DNA of 64,000 nucleotides, taken from contig NC_054081.1 in assembly GCF_017562075.2 (NCBI RefSeq), forward strand, positions 11,658,528-11,722,527, written 5' to 3'. The notes under the pieces were generated by a model. The model saw nothing but the letters and a program-made list of their open reading frames with translations, was not told where the DNA came from and made no database searches. Positions 23,007 to 33,670 of this stretch are shown one piece after another. The translations under genes were made by a program, and so were the position numbers. The first letter of the stretch is position 1; each line of letters begins with the position of its first letter. Source of the stretch: Anopheles merus. Lineage: Eukaryota; Arthropoda; Insecta; Diptera; Culicidae.

Positions 23007-24470
23007 TTTTTGCACGCAGCCGGCAGCAGTTCAGCAGATGAGAGAGAGGGCGAGATTTCTGGAGCAGCAGCGCTTTGTGCTGGGGAATAGAAGATGAAAG
23101 GAAATCGTGTCAGCGTGAACGTACTTCTACTTTCTAGTCCCGAAAGCGTGCTGGGCAGCGTTTATTTTTGTGCACGTCGGTATCATCCCGGTCGATCGGT
23201 CGGTAGCTAGAATAAGACAGCTGAAGCAAAGAAGAAAACGCCCGATTTGACAGCACGGTGCGTGGCGCTGCTCCGGACCGGCTGTGAGCATCGTGAGCAC
23301 ATGCCAAATGACAATAGGGTTTGGTTTGGAGTTGCTGCACATGTTAAATTGAGTATTATTTGCATATGGCAATGTTTTGTGTTAGTTAGTGGCTAGCGAG
23401 AGCAGAGTTATCGTACTGTGGATGTGGATGTTGACATTTACAAGCCATTGCAGTTTGTGATTGATTGATGCTGGCTGAAGGCATGTTTTGGCATGTTTTG
23501 GTGGGGCCTGGAAGATGATTTCACTCGCACATACTAGCCGCAGTTTTTAAACAAAGTTGATGGACGAAGTTCTTGTTTTGATTAACCTTTTTTTCTTTCT
23601 TCCGCCGACTGTCCTGAGGTCTAACCTTACTTTCTGCCTACTCTCACTGAGGTAAACAGCCGGCAAGACGGGCGATACCGCCGACCAATCGCTAACCTGT
23701 AAACCGTCCGCCGAAAAGCACGACCTAACAGGCAACTTGCTTTTATGCTCGTGTCAGCGCCTGTAAATTACCTTTTGCTGATGAGCCACTGGCTTTTCCG
23801 TCGCGGGTCAAGCAATTTTCTCTCGACACAAGCAATTTTCGGCACAAGCACGGGAAAACGCGAACCACCGCACGGAAGAAAACAAACGTGGAAGACCAGT
23901 CGGTTGACGTTTGACAGCTGTTCAGCCTTGCTCGCTCGCCGAATGTCAGCGCGCTCGCCCGTTTCGAGCAGATTTTTGAATGTTCGAGCAGTCCTTCTCA
24001 CCTTTACGTTAGCAGTGAGAAGGTTCGGTGTGCCGTTGTGGACAAACAAAAAATGGTTAAAGTCTTTCAATCAACATTTTTACTATTTTATGCTTTCATG
24101 CATTGCTTTCAAATATGGTTAAGTAGTTTCTCAAAATGAAGCAAATAAATACAATATGATAAAACATCAATACCATAATAAATTCAAAACAATACATTTT
24201 CGTCTGGTAAAAACTTTGTATTTTGGAAAGGTTTAAGTTTTTTTTTTAACAAAGCGCTTTAAACACATTTTTGAGGATCTTCCTTAATCTGGAAACATAG
24301 ACATGTGCTCTTCGAAATTTTTTAACATTATTTTATTTTGAATATTTTTGTCGTGACTTACAGGTTGTTGTTGATGTAAGTTGTATAGGTTTTGACCTCT
24401 TTATCTATTTCGATAAAAGCGGCTCACTATTTTGGAGCACGCAAGTTTTGTTGGCGAGCAAGTTTGAAGG
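23007..24470. other. OLA1 5' flank, promoter candidate
   Basis: Upstream of the OLA1 ATG. Moderate GC with no TATA box that can be assigned, typical of a housekeeping gene. A possible splice acceptor for a 5' UTR intron is noted near 23081. No divergent coding gene is visible. Confidence 0.35.
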
Positions 24471-25185
24471 TACTGTGGAACCCCTCATAACGAGTTTAAT
24501 CCTTTCCAGTGACACACTCATTATGCGGGAGCCTCTTTGCCATATAATTTGTATGAAATGTGAAATAATTGATCCCAAGATCAAAAATGTGCTGATAGAA
24601 AAGCCATATATGCAGCCAGTGGCAGATTAACACGAGTGGAGGCCCTAAGCGCTCATACGAATATAGGCCTATTTGAAGTGTCGAGCGAGAAGTTGTATGA
24701 AGAAATCTAAACCAGCGAAGATTTGAGAAACAAATTTACTTATGAGCGAGGGGTGGGTCCCTTTTTTCGAGTCCTATCGAGACATCTTCTTACGAAAATG
24801 AAGTTCCTGTATGCAGTTGAAAAACTAAACAATGTCTTCATAATACTCATAGCAATTGGTAGATAACGTGCTGAACAAATCTTAGTACCTAAACGCAAAA
24901 ACACTCGTCAATATACCACACAATTTTGCACAATCATTCGGCACTTCTTTTCCTGGCAAACGTTTTATATTAAACGATTCTTAGTATTGAAACTCATTTG
25001 CCGGCGCGATAATCAAAACTAAAGAAATGTTCGATGTTAACCGATCGTGATCTAGATTAGATTTGAGATTAATTTCCAAAAATGTATGCTGAACAAGAAT
25101 GACATTGCTCGTTAAGCAAAATTTCGTACTCGATTAGAGAGGTACTTGGTGGATACTTAGAACTCGTAATGAGGGATTCTACTGT
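24471..25185. mobile_element. 715-bp TIR element (pogo/Tc1-like, non-autonomous)
   Basis: The left end TACTGTGGAACCCCTCATAA (continuing CGAGTT) pairs with the right end. Reverse-complemented, the right end reads TACAGTAGAATCCCTCATTA (continuing CGAGTT), giving 22 of 26 matches. TA lies at both edges, consistent with a TA target. The interior is AT-rich with no transposase frame. A second terminus-like motif, CAGTGGCAGATTAACACG, at 24617 suggests a nested hAT-type fragment. Confidence 0.7.
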
Positions 25186-25506
25186 AATTGAAAAGTTGCA
25201 ATGGAACAGCTTTCTTAGCTCTTACCTAATAGGAAAGGCAGAAATCTGGTTCATACTACTATCACACCATTACTAAGTTGAAAAGAGGCGAATGAGGCCA
25301 ATCGGTTCAAAGTCTCTATAAGAAAAATACTAAGTTACATTTAAGTTGATGTATCCTATGTAGTCAGAATATTCTATAAAATCACTAAAAACTCACACAC
25401 ATACACAACCAAAAACAACCTTAAAACCATAAAACTACTACCAATGCTGTCTCATACACTCTCATTCATTCTCATTAAAAAATTGAAGGAAAATCTCCCA
25501 AGTAAG

Positions 25507-25685
25507 TCCCGTGGTACAGTCGTTAACTCGTATCACTTAACAACATGCCCGTCTTGGATTCAAGCCATACAGCACTACGGTACGAAAGTAAGGATATGTA
25601 AGCCTGACTATCCTGCTTTGGACAATCAATAAGTCACGGATAGCCCAGCCCATGGTGTAGGGTAGGCCTTGACCGACAACGGTAG
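25507..25685 (+). mobile_element. SINE200-like SINE
   Basis: Starts CCCGTGGTACAGTCGTTAAC, with ATGCCCGTCTTGGATTCAAG (B box) and AATAAGTCACGGATAGCC. It ends GGCCTTGACCGACAACGG without the GAA tail. Confidence 0.75.
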
Positions 25686-25987
25686 TTTTTATCTCTACTT
25701 CAATTAACTATTTTATATATATTGGCTAATGCTTGAACATTTAATTTGTTTGATTCTTGTTCTAGGCAAAGTAAGGACAAATTGTTGTCTTTATTTTTCC
25801 CTCTTTCGATCAAGGACAAAACATCACTTTTAATGATGCATTTTCCGGCATTTTGTCGTAATTTCGTAGGGCAAGTTTTCATTATTGTTTTGTTTAGTTT
25901 TATCTTTTATTTTAGAATTCCGTGAATTTCAAACATCATCGGGTATAATAAGGGTTTTAAAGGCCTTTGTAAGACTGTAAGTGGGCT

Positions 25988-26176
25988 GTTCCCTAGTACA
26001 TTCGTCAATTCGTACGACTCAATAACGAGCCCGTCATGGATTCATGCCTAGAATGGACCAATCCCTCATCGCAAGGACTTGACTGTCTATATCCGGCTGT
26101 GTGATACAGAATAAATCTAGAAAGCCTGTATAATTCGATATAACCGCGTAGGACGCTACGACAAGTAGAAGAAGAG
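25988..26176 (+). mobile_element. SINE200-like SINE with AGAAGAAG tail
   Basis: Contains ATTCGTCAATTCGTACGACT, CCCGTCATGGATTCATGCC and ATATCCGGCTGTGTGATACA. It ends GGACGCTACGACAAGTAGAA plus GAAGAG. The 3' half belongs to the variant seen at 51.1 kb (ACGC..AAGTAGAAG) rather than the CGACAACGG variant. Confidence 0.7.
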
Positions 26177-26247
26177 AATACTACTTAGCAATATGCACAC
26201 TAACGCACATCTCACCAGTTTAGTTTCCAATGCCTTCTAAAATGTTA

Positions 26248-26590
26248 TACAGTCTTTCCCCAAGTTACGCAAATTTTAATTTTTGACAAAAGCAAAATAT
26301 TTTGAGATGCAAAATCAGTACAATTTTCTCCATCAATTGTCAAATGAAAAATAATTTGCAATACTTCAAAAGTTTTAAATTACTAAAAATTCAGAAATAA
26401 CCGAATTTTCTACACCAATAGCATGAAATAAGTAATAAATTACATAAATGAACTAAATTCAATAATAAAAAAAGATAAATAAAGTATATGCTGTATGCTG
26501 CAAAACGTGATATTCGACTTACGCGAAAATCCGAGTTACGCGAATGTCTCCGGAACGCATTATTCGCGTAACTCTGGTGGAAAGACTGTA
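26248..26590. mobile_element. 343-bp MITE with TACAGTCTTTCC termini
   Basis: The left end TACAGTCTTTCCCCAAGTTA (continuing CGC) is mirrored by the right end, whose reverse complement is TACAGTCTTTCCACCAGAGT (continuing TACGCG). Sub-terminal TTACGCGAA motifs repeat in both orientations. It has AT-rich contents and no frame. TA edges suggest a Tc1/pogo-type target. Confidence 0.7.
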
Positions 26591-26599
26591 CTTTATTGT

Positions 26600-29500
26600 G
26601 AAACATTTTTCGGAACAATATTGTATTTCATCTAAAAGAATCAATTATGTCACTCTGCAAAGAGGCGAAAGAACTGCGCCAAAGCCTCTCTAAACTATTC
26701 AAACAACAACAACAATTATGTCACTCTCCACTGAATGCAGACCACTTACATAGAATCCACAGAGAAAGTGTATGCTATTTTGTCTACACTTTAGAATGAT
26801 GTAGCGTTAAAGCAGTAGCAGTTGCTCAATGAACGCTTTCACTCGCAGTGCTATCTAGTGACTGATGGTTCTAGTTGCTTTAAGACTGTCCCCTATCCAC
26901 AGCAGGTATTATTATTATTCAGATCCGTAGTATAGGTATTCAATTTGTACAATTGATTTTGCCCCGTAACGCCCAGCCGAACCAGCCGCTGCCTATGCTC
27001 TTTTTAAAGTCAAGGCCACCGGCAATTCTTACCATATCGATCGAGGCCCTTTTGCCAGCGGGGCCTTATCGGTTATTCACTCCACGCCAAGGAAAGCTGA
27101 CCAAAAAGCCACCGTTGACACACAGCCGGAGGGTGCTCCGCGGACGAGTTCTTAGAAGTAGTTCTGCGTTGGCTGCGTGTGTGTGTGTGTGTGTTTTTCT
27201 TTTGGTTCTGGACGCTCTGTCATTTTTAATATGCTAGCAGTCTATTATTATTAATATAGGACATGTAATTAATAGAGCATTGCGAGAGCCATTGCATACA
27301 TTAAACATAAAAATTGTATATAATTATACCCATTGTGCCCGATCATGCTGTCGAAGGGTGCTCTAGGAACGATGAGGGAAGGATGGAGGTCCCAGGCAAA
27401 AGGCTGTTGAGGTGTGGAAGCGAACAAAACGGGATATAACTTAGCGACATCGAGTCGATTTGTCAGCCAGGACGAAAAAAGGACACGCCCTTGGCCCGAC
27501 GCAGACCAAAATGTGCAGCGCGCGTACCCCCAGGACGTGCCGTGCCCAGTTGCGCCTGGGATGCTAAAGGGAAATCACAACGGCACCCTTTGGTACGTTC
27601 GCGTCGGGCCGCGCGGGCTCACCGTTCTTTTTTACCCCTATTTTACGCAGCCAAAGCGACTAGGCTAGACGATCAGGGAAGACAGCGTGTTTTTGCTGCT
27701 GTCGCTTTATTCAATTTGAGCACAGATGAAACGATAAAATAAATCCATCAAAGGAAGTTCGGTAGCAGCGATCGGCAGTTGCATCGCACGTCATTCAACG
27801 CACGTAAAGCGCAATAGGTAGTGTGCGCACCCTTCTGCACAAAGCGCAGCTTCCGGTCTGGGCGAGGGATCGGGTTCTGTAATGGTGCTGCAGTACTGAG
27901 GTGAAAAAAAAGAAAAAGAGAAGATGGTCGCGGGTCGCGAATGCAATCGCAAAGGCGTTAAGGAGTATATGCGGATGTAGTGTTACCATCAACAGTATTA
28001 AATTGTTTTCAGATTAACTGGGAAGTTCACAGATTCTATTGTTGATTTTTTTAATTATTACATTAGCTCTGATCAAAATCAATCCTCATTAAGTAGGAGT
28101 AATACACACTCCTTGTGTAGCTGCGTCCATAGAGTCATTGGTAAACGTAGTGGTTAGTACAGAGCCGTATTGAGGCATATCCTCAACGGGATTGGAGAGG
28201 TGAAATCAACTAACCGGAAAACTCTTCTCAACGCTGACGAGAGAAGATGATTGTGAAGAGATAATCTACACTTAGCTAACCAAAATCCTTAGACCTAATC
28301 AGACCCTTAAGACCTCATCAACTAAGTCAAGAAGTATAGGACAACAGCATCATTGTAAGTCCTACAGAAAAATGTAAAAAAGTGCTGCATCAATTGACGA
28401 AATATTTTGCAAGAGAATAGCCATAAAAAAGGAAGATAAGATGTAAAAATGAAAAAAGGCAACTCAGGTAGAGCTCGGCAATTGTTCAGCGCCATCAAAT
28501 CAATCACCGTCAAACGGTCAAAAGCATCGAAACAATCTGTCAATTTTTACTACTAAAGGCTCGAGGTGACAGGTCGGTGAGATTGAAATGTGTCGAGTGG
28601 AGACGGTTGCGAACAAAACGCGCTCAAAGGTGCTGCCACATGAACGTTGCCTAACTTTAGGGGCGCCACACGTTAAACGATGCAATGTGGCGCGTCTTCT
28701 TCAATTAGTGAAATAAAGAGGAGGCAAAAGAAAAAATAGAGAGCAAATTTGTTGGAAAATATAATCGCTGCCACTAACAAGATCTTTACGAGCAGTCCCA
28801 AGCTCTGCTGCAAGCTGGTAAACTCCGCGTAAGCATGAATGGAAACAACAACGACAAAAAAAAACATGAAAAATGATACCTTTTTAATTGCTCGAGCGCG
28901 CTTGAATGGCGAACTAGAGCTAGGGCTTTTATCGGGCCGGCCAGCAAATGGGCAGGAAAGAGAGGGATAGCAAAGAGTTATAAAGAAGGCGCCCTCGCCC
29001 GGCACTCGGTGCACCCATTCATCGGTTCCGCAGGCTCCGATCGTCGCCCCGGCCAGGCCGTTACGGCACCGGAGAGTAGCGGCTGCAATGCGTGAAACCA
29101 TATAATTAAGTGACAGATGTGATAATGTATTTGCTGGTTGGCGCACCGTTTGGGCCTGCTCTGCGTACCGCTGGTTCCCTATGTTTGCCTCCTCCTTCTT
29201 CTTCTCCTCCTCCACGTTCTGCCTCTCAGTGCAGTCAGTTTAGTCGGAAGTCTATTAATAAAGCACCCAACACGGGCAGGACTCTTGGGTGCGAATGAAT
29301 CGAACTAGACCGTTGCTGCGAGAGAGGGGAAAACCGAAAGAAATAATAATAATAAAAAATATAAATATGAAATGAAAAATGCCGCCTAAGGGTGCTGAAC
29401 GATGGGTGCGCTCGGGGCGGCTGCATCCGTCTGTGCGTCTCTCCATTTCGGCGGTCAAACACGGATTAGCGCCATATCCCTGACCAGAGGGCTCGCCGAA

Positions 29501-30195
29501 TGCTCTCTGACCAGGCGAGCGAGACACGGTAATAGTATGCATCTGCAACGCCGTCACCAAGAGGGGAAACATTAGAAAACATTGCCAGCCAGAGAATGCT
29601 TATCCCACAAAACAAAAAAAAAATCCTGCACTGGTGGATCAAAGCAACCAAAGCGAATGGAGATGCCGAATGCGTGCAAAAGGTGCACCAGGGGCTTTTT
29701 GGGTAGGAAGAACAGGATACAAACAAAAAAAAAAACCACCCCCGAGGGGAAAAACTCGAGTCCAAGGGATAGCTCGTTCCGAAAAGTGGGCCGTTTCCGT
29801 GTCGAGGGCGAATACCGGGGGCGGATCCGGACTTGATACACACACGTACCCGGCGGTGACTAAATTACATTCATGGGACCATTCAGTTGCATGGGACGGT
29901 GTGTGTGTGTGTCGGTAAAATAAAACCAAGCGTCCCGGGCGGAACAAGCTGCACCAGGCTCATTCATGTTGAATGAATGTGTTTCGATACTTATCGATAC
30001 TGCTGTGTGTGTCGGATTCGCTTTCGATTTTTGCTAGCAGTGCCGTTGACAAATTGAGTGTGTCGCGGGCCGTTTGACGCCCACCTCAACCCGGCCATAC
30101 TTTGTTCGCGATCGGGTGGGCAACTTTTGATGCGAGTCTATGCCAGCAATGAATGAAAAGGTTTGATTTGTATTGCGCAACGACAGTGCTTAGTC
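26600..30195. other. Non-coding, mixed GC; no gene supported
   Basis: Contains a GT microsatellite at 27.18 kb, A-runs and moderately GC-rich stretches at 27.0-27.9 and 29.0-30.1 kb. Open frames translate low-complexity sequence and lack homology or splice-flanked conservation. Confidence 0.4.
27177..27194 (+). repeat. (GT)9 microsatellite
   Basis: GT dinucleotides running into a T-rich stretch. Confidence 0.9.
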
Positions 30196-30528
30196 CCCCT
30201 TAGTCTCCTATATCTTAATAATGTTAGTCTGGTGCTTCCTGTAGACAACCACGTTCTTAACGCAGACGATAGTAAACTATGTTATCCTATTTATTACCTT
30301 TACCTCTGATTGTTTGCCTTTTTAACTCAGACAACTGTTGCATTAAATATCATAGTGATGTGTATCAAATATGCTATCTCTGCATCCAAATAAATGGTCT
30401 GTTTTCTCGTTTTCTCGTTCTTCTGTCATCGATTTCGATTGCTCTTTACAAATGTTTGTACTTAACCGAGTATCTTCTATTTGTGGCCTTGAAGTACCTT
30501 TGTAGCATATCTGCTATACAGAACATAT
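30195..30528 (+). mobile_element. LINE RT palm-domain fragment (jockey-like)
   Basis: One frame reads LNNVSLVLPVDNHVLNADDS followed by KLCYPIYYLYL. This matches the LYINDV..VL......YADD.KLFYP core of jockey-type RT, with F/YADD mutated to NADD. The following frame reads QTTVALNIIVMCIKYAISAS. Stops and frame shifts are present. It is broken at 30529 by the start of an LTR. Confidence 0.75.
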
Positions 30529-31184
30529 TGTAATACACACTATCAGCCATAGACACATAGCAACACACTTTGAAAAGCCAAATCACACCATTGCACCACA
30601 TCCATTATAAAACACTCAGCAAATCAGATCATACCATACACACCCGGAAGAGCTCAGGCCACACCGTTCATATAAAACAATTGTGACACACTTAACAGAA
30701 CCAACCGAAACGTACAACATAAGCAGGAACAGTATATGCATTAAACCCAAAACAGGAACTTAGTGACAAGAACCATCGTTCTTGTCAACAAAAGACAAAC
30801 GTAACTGAGTGAAAACAATAACTTTCCAACATAAAACCCGGAACCAAATGTGCGAAACCCTCAACTTAATTTGAGTATAAATAAAACCAATTCCGACCGT
30901 GGCAAGTCAGATTCGTTCGGACTGTCAGGATAGGACTATGCCCATCCTACATCTATCGACTTCTCATTTAAAGAGTTTAGTTATGTCCCCCTACCCAAGG
31001 TAAGGCCTCTAAACTCCAACGTTTCCAGTAAGGGAAACCTCCTAAAGGTTTCTATGATCGCCTGGACGATCAAGTGTCGAAAAGTCCGCTCGAACGAAGT
31101 TTTATTCCACCTCGGCTCATGTCAGCGAAACACTGACCTACCGCGACGGTACTCGAAATACAGTTGTACGATCATCGCATTACA
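30529..31184 (+). mobile_element. LTR, 656 bp, followed by tRNA primer-binding site
   Basis: The ends are TGTAATAC and GCATTACA, inverted with one mismatch, starting TG and ending CA as LTRs do. A TATAAATA box is at 30876, with a CAGATTCGTTCGGAC initiator-like stretch about 30 bases on. Directly after the end comes TGGCGACCGTAAC (31185-31197). That is close to the TGGCGACCGTGAC primer-binding site of several insect LTR elements. Only about 35 bases of interior remain. Part of this LTR is repeated at 52.86-53.03 kb. Confidence 0.7.
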
Positions 31185-31197
31185 TGGCGACCGTAAC
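31185..31197 (+). other. Primer-binding site of the LTR element
   Basis: TGGCGACCGTAAC abuts the LTR end, as expected for a tRNA primer site. One base differs from the common TGGCGACCGTGAC. Confidence 0.6.
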
Positions 31198-31233
31198 TTT
31201 ATCCAAGAACTCATTACACCTTGGGTAGTAAGC

Positions 31234-31535
31234 TTGCTTTTAATTCGCCCGTAGAGAGGCTTGTTGGAAAGGCAATGAAGACCTTAAGAATTCTTTGTAA
31301 CATCAGCAAATACTTTTCTAATCCCTTATGCCTAAAGACGCTCTATTCCAGTTTAGTGCGCTCTACTCTCGACTATGCCAGCATGGTTTGACATCTCAAT
31401 AGTAATATTCTGATAGACAGAATTGAAAGCGTTCAGGCAAAATTTGCAAGATGTACATTGAAATGTTTTCTTCGTGGATCTGCTACTTGTATGCCGTGTT
31501 CCAAAGCCTGCTGCATAACTTTCAAGTTTACTATG
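31234..31535 (+). mobile_element. LINE RT C-terminal fragment (jockey-like)
   Basis: Reads GKAMKTLRILCNISKYFSNP, then LKTLYSSLVRSTLDYASMV, a stop, and IDRIESVQAKFARCTLKCFL. This matches the typical LKTLY.SLVRS.LEYAS.VW...I.RIESVQ.KF block after the RT domain. It is plausibly the other half of the LINE at 30195-30528, separated by the LTR insertion, with an internal deletion. Confidence 0.8.
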
Positions 31536-31550
31536 AGAGGGAGGACAACA

Positions 31551-32140
31551 CTCCTCCTCAAACTCAGCACGGTCAAAATTTTTAGGCGCATTTTCTCCAC
31601 TTTAACATGATCCAAAGGTTTACAAAATTGTGCCGAGTGTCGATATGTTTCGTCCTGTTACTACCAGTGGTAGATTTCAACAGTGCTATGCAACTCTGAT
31701 TGTGTTCGTGCACTATTACCGGGGTCGGAACTAGTTCACCGATGTCCTTCAATAGTTGCATTAGCTATCACAACTTAATCAGCATTGACGTACGCACAGT
31801 TGACGGTCGCACAGACTGAAGATTCCTTTCTTTTTCTCCAGTGTAGTCAATCTAGCCTGCTTCCGTTTGAAGACTCATTTTGTGACCTAGGACCGAAACG
31901 CTGATGGCGATGTCCGGTCTCGTATTCACCACGACGTAAAGAAGAGCGCCTATCAGGCTCTGGAGCTCGTTGTTTCTAGGCATGTGTTCCGCATAACCTG
32001 TTGGAAACATTTTATTCGTACGGAAATAGAAAGCAGGCCAACTACGACTTTCTAACTTCAAATGTTTGATCCACAAAAAATGTTGGGTGTCATTTGCTGG
32101 GCCATGACACATTAGTATGCCAAGCTGTTTTCATTGCTGG
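31551..32140 (-). mobile_element. Copia (Ty1-type) pol fragment: RT end, RNase H, polypurine tract
   Basis: The minus strand reads FPTGYAEHMPRNNELQSLIG, then ALLYVVVNTRPDIAISVSVL and GHKMSLQTEA, the conserved end of copia RT. A stop follows where DW is expected. Further on it reads HNQSCIALLKSTTGSNRTKH and IDTRHNFV, the RNase H end. GAGGAGGAG at 31551-31560 followed by TGTTG looks like a polypurine tract and the first bases of a 3' LTR. Stops and frameshifts make it non-functional. Confidence 0.85.
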
Positions 32141-33600
32141 TCTGCTTCTATGCGAAATTAATAGTACCAACTTTTCAATCAAGTTACCTCTCTATACTCG
32201 TTCGAGGACTCCCGGAGATCCCTTATTGATTCCCGCTCCAAGTACTCGTTATGCTGAAAAAGATCCTTTTGCATAGGATATTACGCATCCCTCTCTATTA
32301 TAACAGTTTTATCATTTTTTTTCTCCTAGTCTGTGATAGGGTCTACTGCCTTAGTTTTTAATCTTATAAATACAAATAACATTGAGAGTTTTTAACTAAG
32401 AATACATAATTAATTCTAATTATTCGAAGAAAAGAAATATGAAGTGTTTGATTGATTTTGAGCATGTCCATAGAGATGTTAAGCTTTTTCCAAACTGTTG
32501 CTTAGAACAGGTCTCCATGTAAGGTCCAAACTATCAGAACTATGATTCCAAGAGCTTGTAACTTAAAAAGACCTGAAATTGAGATTTTAACATAGCCAGA
32601 GTCTATATCCAGCTGTTCTTACATGCCAAGCTGTGTTGGACAGTACAACCCATGTGTCGGAGACGCAAGGACCACGCAGCTTACGAAAATCGGCAACCTT
32701 TACCTGCGACACCCGGAAACACATTTCAACGCGCACACAATACTTGACATCTTACCTTACAGGATATGAGGGGATTACAGATCAGCATTGTTCCAACTTT
32801 TGTGCAATACTCCGGGGCACACTTTTCGTCGCGCAACCGTCTCCGGCCTGTGCTAGGAAGGAGTATTAGTTTTCCAAACGCCTCCCAGCGCGCTGCCCGT
32901 TTGTTGAACAGTGCGTACTGGTGCTAGCACCTGCTCGGGCGATAGGAATAACACTCGAACGAGCGAGCTGTCGCGATTCACAGCAGCACCCACACCGGCC
33001 CGGTTGAACGTTCCGTTTGGTCCTGCTACCACCCGAAATAAAGCACAGAAAAAAAAAGCATAAATACAAACCCACCGACACATTACACCCCGATAAATCA
33101 TTTACCCAAGGGTTTTGTGGCCAGTTTTCCGAACGATCCTTTTCTTTTGCCTCTTCCCTTTTTTCTCTCTTGGCCGGTCTTGCGGCTTTCTCGGTCGGCA
33201 TGTTTGGTGTGTGACCGTGTGTGTGTGTCAGCATCGATTAGCTCTGTACTGTGCGTTGTTTTTTTTTTTGCGATCCCTTTACTGGAGGATTATTTTAGTT
33301 CCGGTCAATTAAAAATTTGTCCAAAGCGTTTTACCAAAACTGGTGCCGTGCCGGTCCTGCTGGCTGGAGCGCCCATGGCGAACGGGTCGTCCGCTTTGCC
33401 CCAGCGGTCGGCATCAATAATCGGGTCGATATTGGGTTTGCCACGTCGTCGTTGTTGTTGTTGTAGGTCGGGCGGTGTCCACTGGCGCCAGCGTTCGCTG
33501 CGTTCATCTGTCATCCGAACCCTGGAGGAAAATTGGGTCGTCTTACTGGCCGGCAGACTGATTTATCGCTTGGCAGCAAAGGCACCGAAAGGGAAAAAAC

Positions 33601-33604
<4 letters not shown>

Positions 33605-33667
<63 letters not shown>
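33605..33667 (+). repeat. (GA)31 microsatellite
   Basis: More than 60 bases of uninterrupted GA, the longest dinucleotide run in the window. Frames through it read RERERE. Confidence 0.95.

Positions 33668-33670
<3 letters not shown>

Noticed and set aside
23004..23015. Upstream in-frame GTG as the OLA1 start
   Set aside because: Eukaryotic initiation at the ATG (23006) in a good context matches the family N-terminus MPPKK.
28126..28215. Possible SINE head (GTAGTGGTTAGTACAGAGC)
   Set aside because: No second copy in the window and no tail, so the resemblance to an A box alone is not enough.
28673..29215. A 180-codon minus-strand frame with hydrophobic stretches
   Set aside because: The hydrophobic parts come from T-rich runs on the read strand; no signal of a real gene or exon edges.
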